Below, in pieces: positions 14,465-15,158 of a stretch of DNA of 15,158 nucleotides. Source of the DNA: Christensenella sp. UBA7707 (GTDB taxonomy: Bacteria > Bacillota > Clostridia > Christensenellales > CAG-138); contig DLFZ01000126.1 of NCBI GenBank assembly GCA_002482435.1, positions 5,031 through 20,188 of the forward strand, given 5' to 3'. The position numbers and the translations under genes were made by a program. The notes under the pieces were generated by a model. It searched no databases. It was given only the letters and a program-made list of their open reading frames with translations, and had not been told where the DNA came from. Within the stretch, counting starts at the first letter, position 1, and every line of letters starts with the position of its first letter.

Positions 14465-15158
14465 CACTAACCATCAAGACGCCCGAGCAGATCGAAAAAA
14501 TGCGCGCAGCCGGAAGCGTTGTTGCGCAAACGCTCGAAATGCTCCACGACATGGTTCGCCCCGGCGTGACCACGGGCGAACTTGACAAGGCGGCCGACGC
14601 GTTCATCCGCTCCAAAGGCGCAATTCCCTCCTTCCTCGGGTACAACGGGTACCCAAACAGCATCTGTACCTCGGTAAACGCGCAGGTGGTACACGGCATC
14701 CCCGGAAGCTATGCTTTGAAGGATGGCGACATCGTAAGCGTGGACGTGGGCGCGGTGCTTAACGGTTGGCAGGGCGACGCGGCGCGAACCTACTGTGTGG
14801 GCTCAGTCGCGCCTGAGGTGCAAAGGCTGTGCGAGGTCACTAAGGAATGTTTCTTTGAGGGCATCAAGTTCGCAAAGCCGGGGTACCACATCGCGGATAT
14901 CTCCGCGGCCATCGAAAAGCACGCTGTGAGCCACGGCTACGGCGTGGTGCGTGAGTTGACCGGCCACGGCATCGGCACGCACATGCACGAACCCCCGAGC
15001 ATCCCAAACTTTGTTGACCCGCGCGATGGCAGGGGCGTAAAGCTCGTAAAGGGCATGACGCTGGCCATCGAGCCCATGATCAACCTTGGGAAGCGCGATG
15101 TATGGACACTTGCGGACGGCTGGACGGTGGAGGCGCGCGATAAAAAGCCAAGCGCGCA
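14461..15158 (+). CDS. map: Methionine aminopeptidase type I, C-terminus cut by window end
   Basis: The first 232 codons of an enzyme normally about 250 residues long that removes the initiator Met from new proteins. It begins LTIKTPEQIEKMRAAG, lacking the N-terminal zinc/SH3 extension of some MetAPs. Substrate-side His78 (VVHGIP), metal ligands Asp95 (SVDVGAV) and Asp106 (GDAARTY), His169 (ELTGHGIG) and Glu204 (LAIEPM) are all present. The last metal-binding Glu (E. coli Glu235), within the expected EHT-type motif, lies just past the window edge. The start overlaps the adk stop by ATGA; the pair is conserved in order after secY. Confidence 0.97.
   Translation, partial: MTLTIKTPEQIEKMRAAGSVVAQTLEMLHDMVRPGVTTGELDKAADAFIRSKGAIPSFLGYNGYPNSICTSVNAQVVHGIPGSYALKDGDIVSVDVGAVLNGWQGDAARTYCVGSVAPEVQRLCEVTKECFFEGIKFAKPGYHIADISAAIEKHAVSHGYGVVRELTGHGIGTHMHEPPSIPNFVDPRDGRGVKLVKGMTLAIEPMINLGKRDVWTLADGWTVEARDKKPSA

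Noticed and set aside
1..15158. tRNA, rRNA, insertion sequence, CRISPR array, prophage or attachment site
   Set aside because: None was seen on reading both strands; all long gaps are accounted for and no direct repeats flank any segment.

Overview
The window is a stretch of a Bacillota (Firmicutes) chromosome, most likely a GC-rich, flagellated member of the Clostridia. The signs are strong AAGGAGG-type ribosome binding sites before almost every gene, a zinc-type (four-Cys) S14, zinc ribbons in L24 and the adenylate kinase lid, a MotA/MotB pair of Gram-positive layout, and a consensus sigma-A promoter. Genus cannot be told from this sequence alone.

Left edge, minus strand (1-960): a Crp/Fnr-family regulator, followed 12 nt later by the start of a substrate-binding lipoprotein that runs off the window. 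A textbook promoter (TTGACA, 17 bp, TATAAT) drives the regulator and has a dyad between its -35 and -10. Divergently, motA and motB (1157-2817) overlap by ATGA, sit behind a candidate sigma-D (sigma-28) flagellar promoter, and end at a strong intrinsic terminator.

Gap (2818-3383): 566 nt without a credible gene. It holds the motAB terminator, an A/T-rich stretch with several near-perfect palindromes, the likely S10-operon promoter, and a GC-rich leader of roughly 190 nt before rpsJ.

Main block (3384-15158, plus strand): the canonical S10-spc ribosomal cluster in conserved order: rpsJ, rplC, rplD, rplW, rplB, rpsS, rplV, rpsC, rplP, rpmC, rpsQ, rplN, rplX, rplE, rpsN, rpsH, rplF, rplR, rpsE, rpmD, rplO, secY, adk, map (map is cut by the window end). 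Spacings are short (overlaps up to 52 nt) with no internal terminator, so one long transcript is likely. It supplies 21 ribosomal proteins, the SecY translocon channel, adenylate kinase and methionine aminopeptidase. No frameshift, insertion, mobile element, tRNA, rRNA or CRISPR was seen.

No wholly new system is evident. The points worth following are regulatory (a dyad in the crp promoter, a dyad over the -10 of the S10 promoter, a sigma-D-like motAB promoter, a structured S10 leader), plus lineage oddities: basic N-terminal extensions on L5 and L22, a shortened zinc lid in Adk, a Crp-like protein without the usual cAMP-contact residues, and motAB in place of the str operon upstream of rpsJ.
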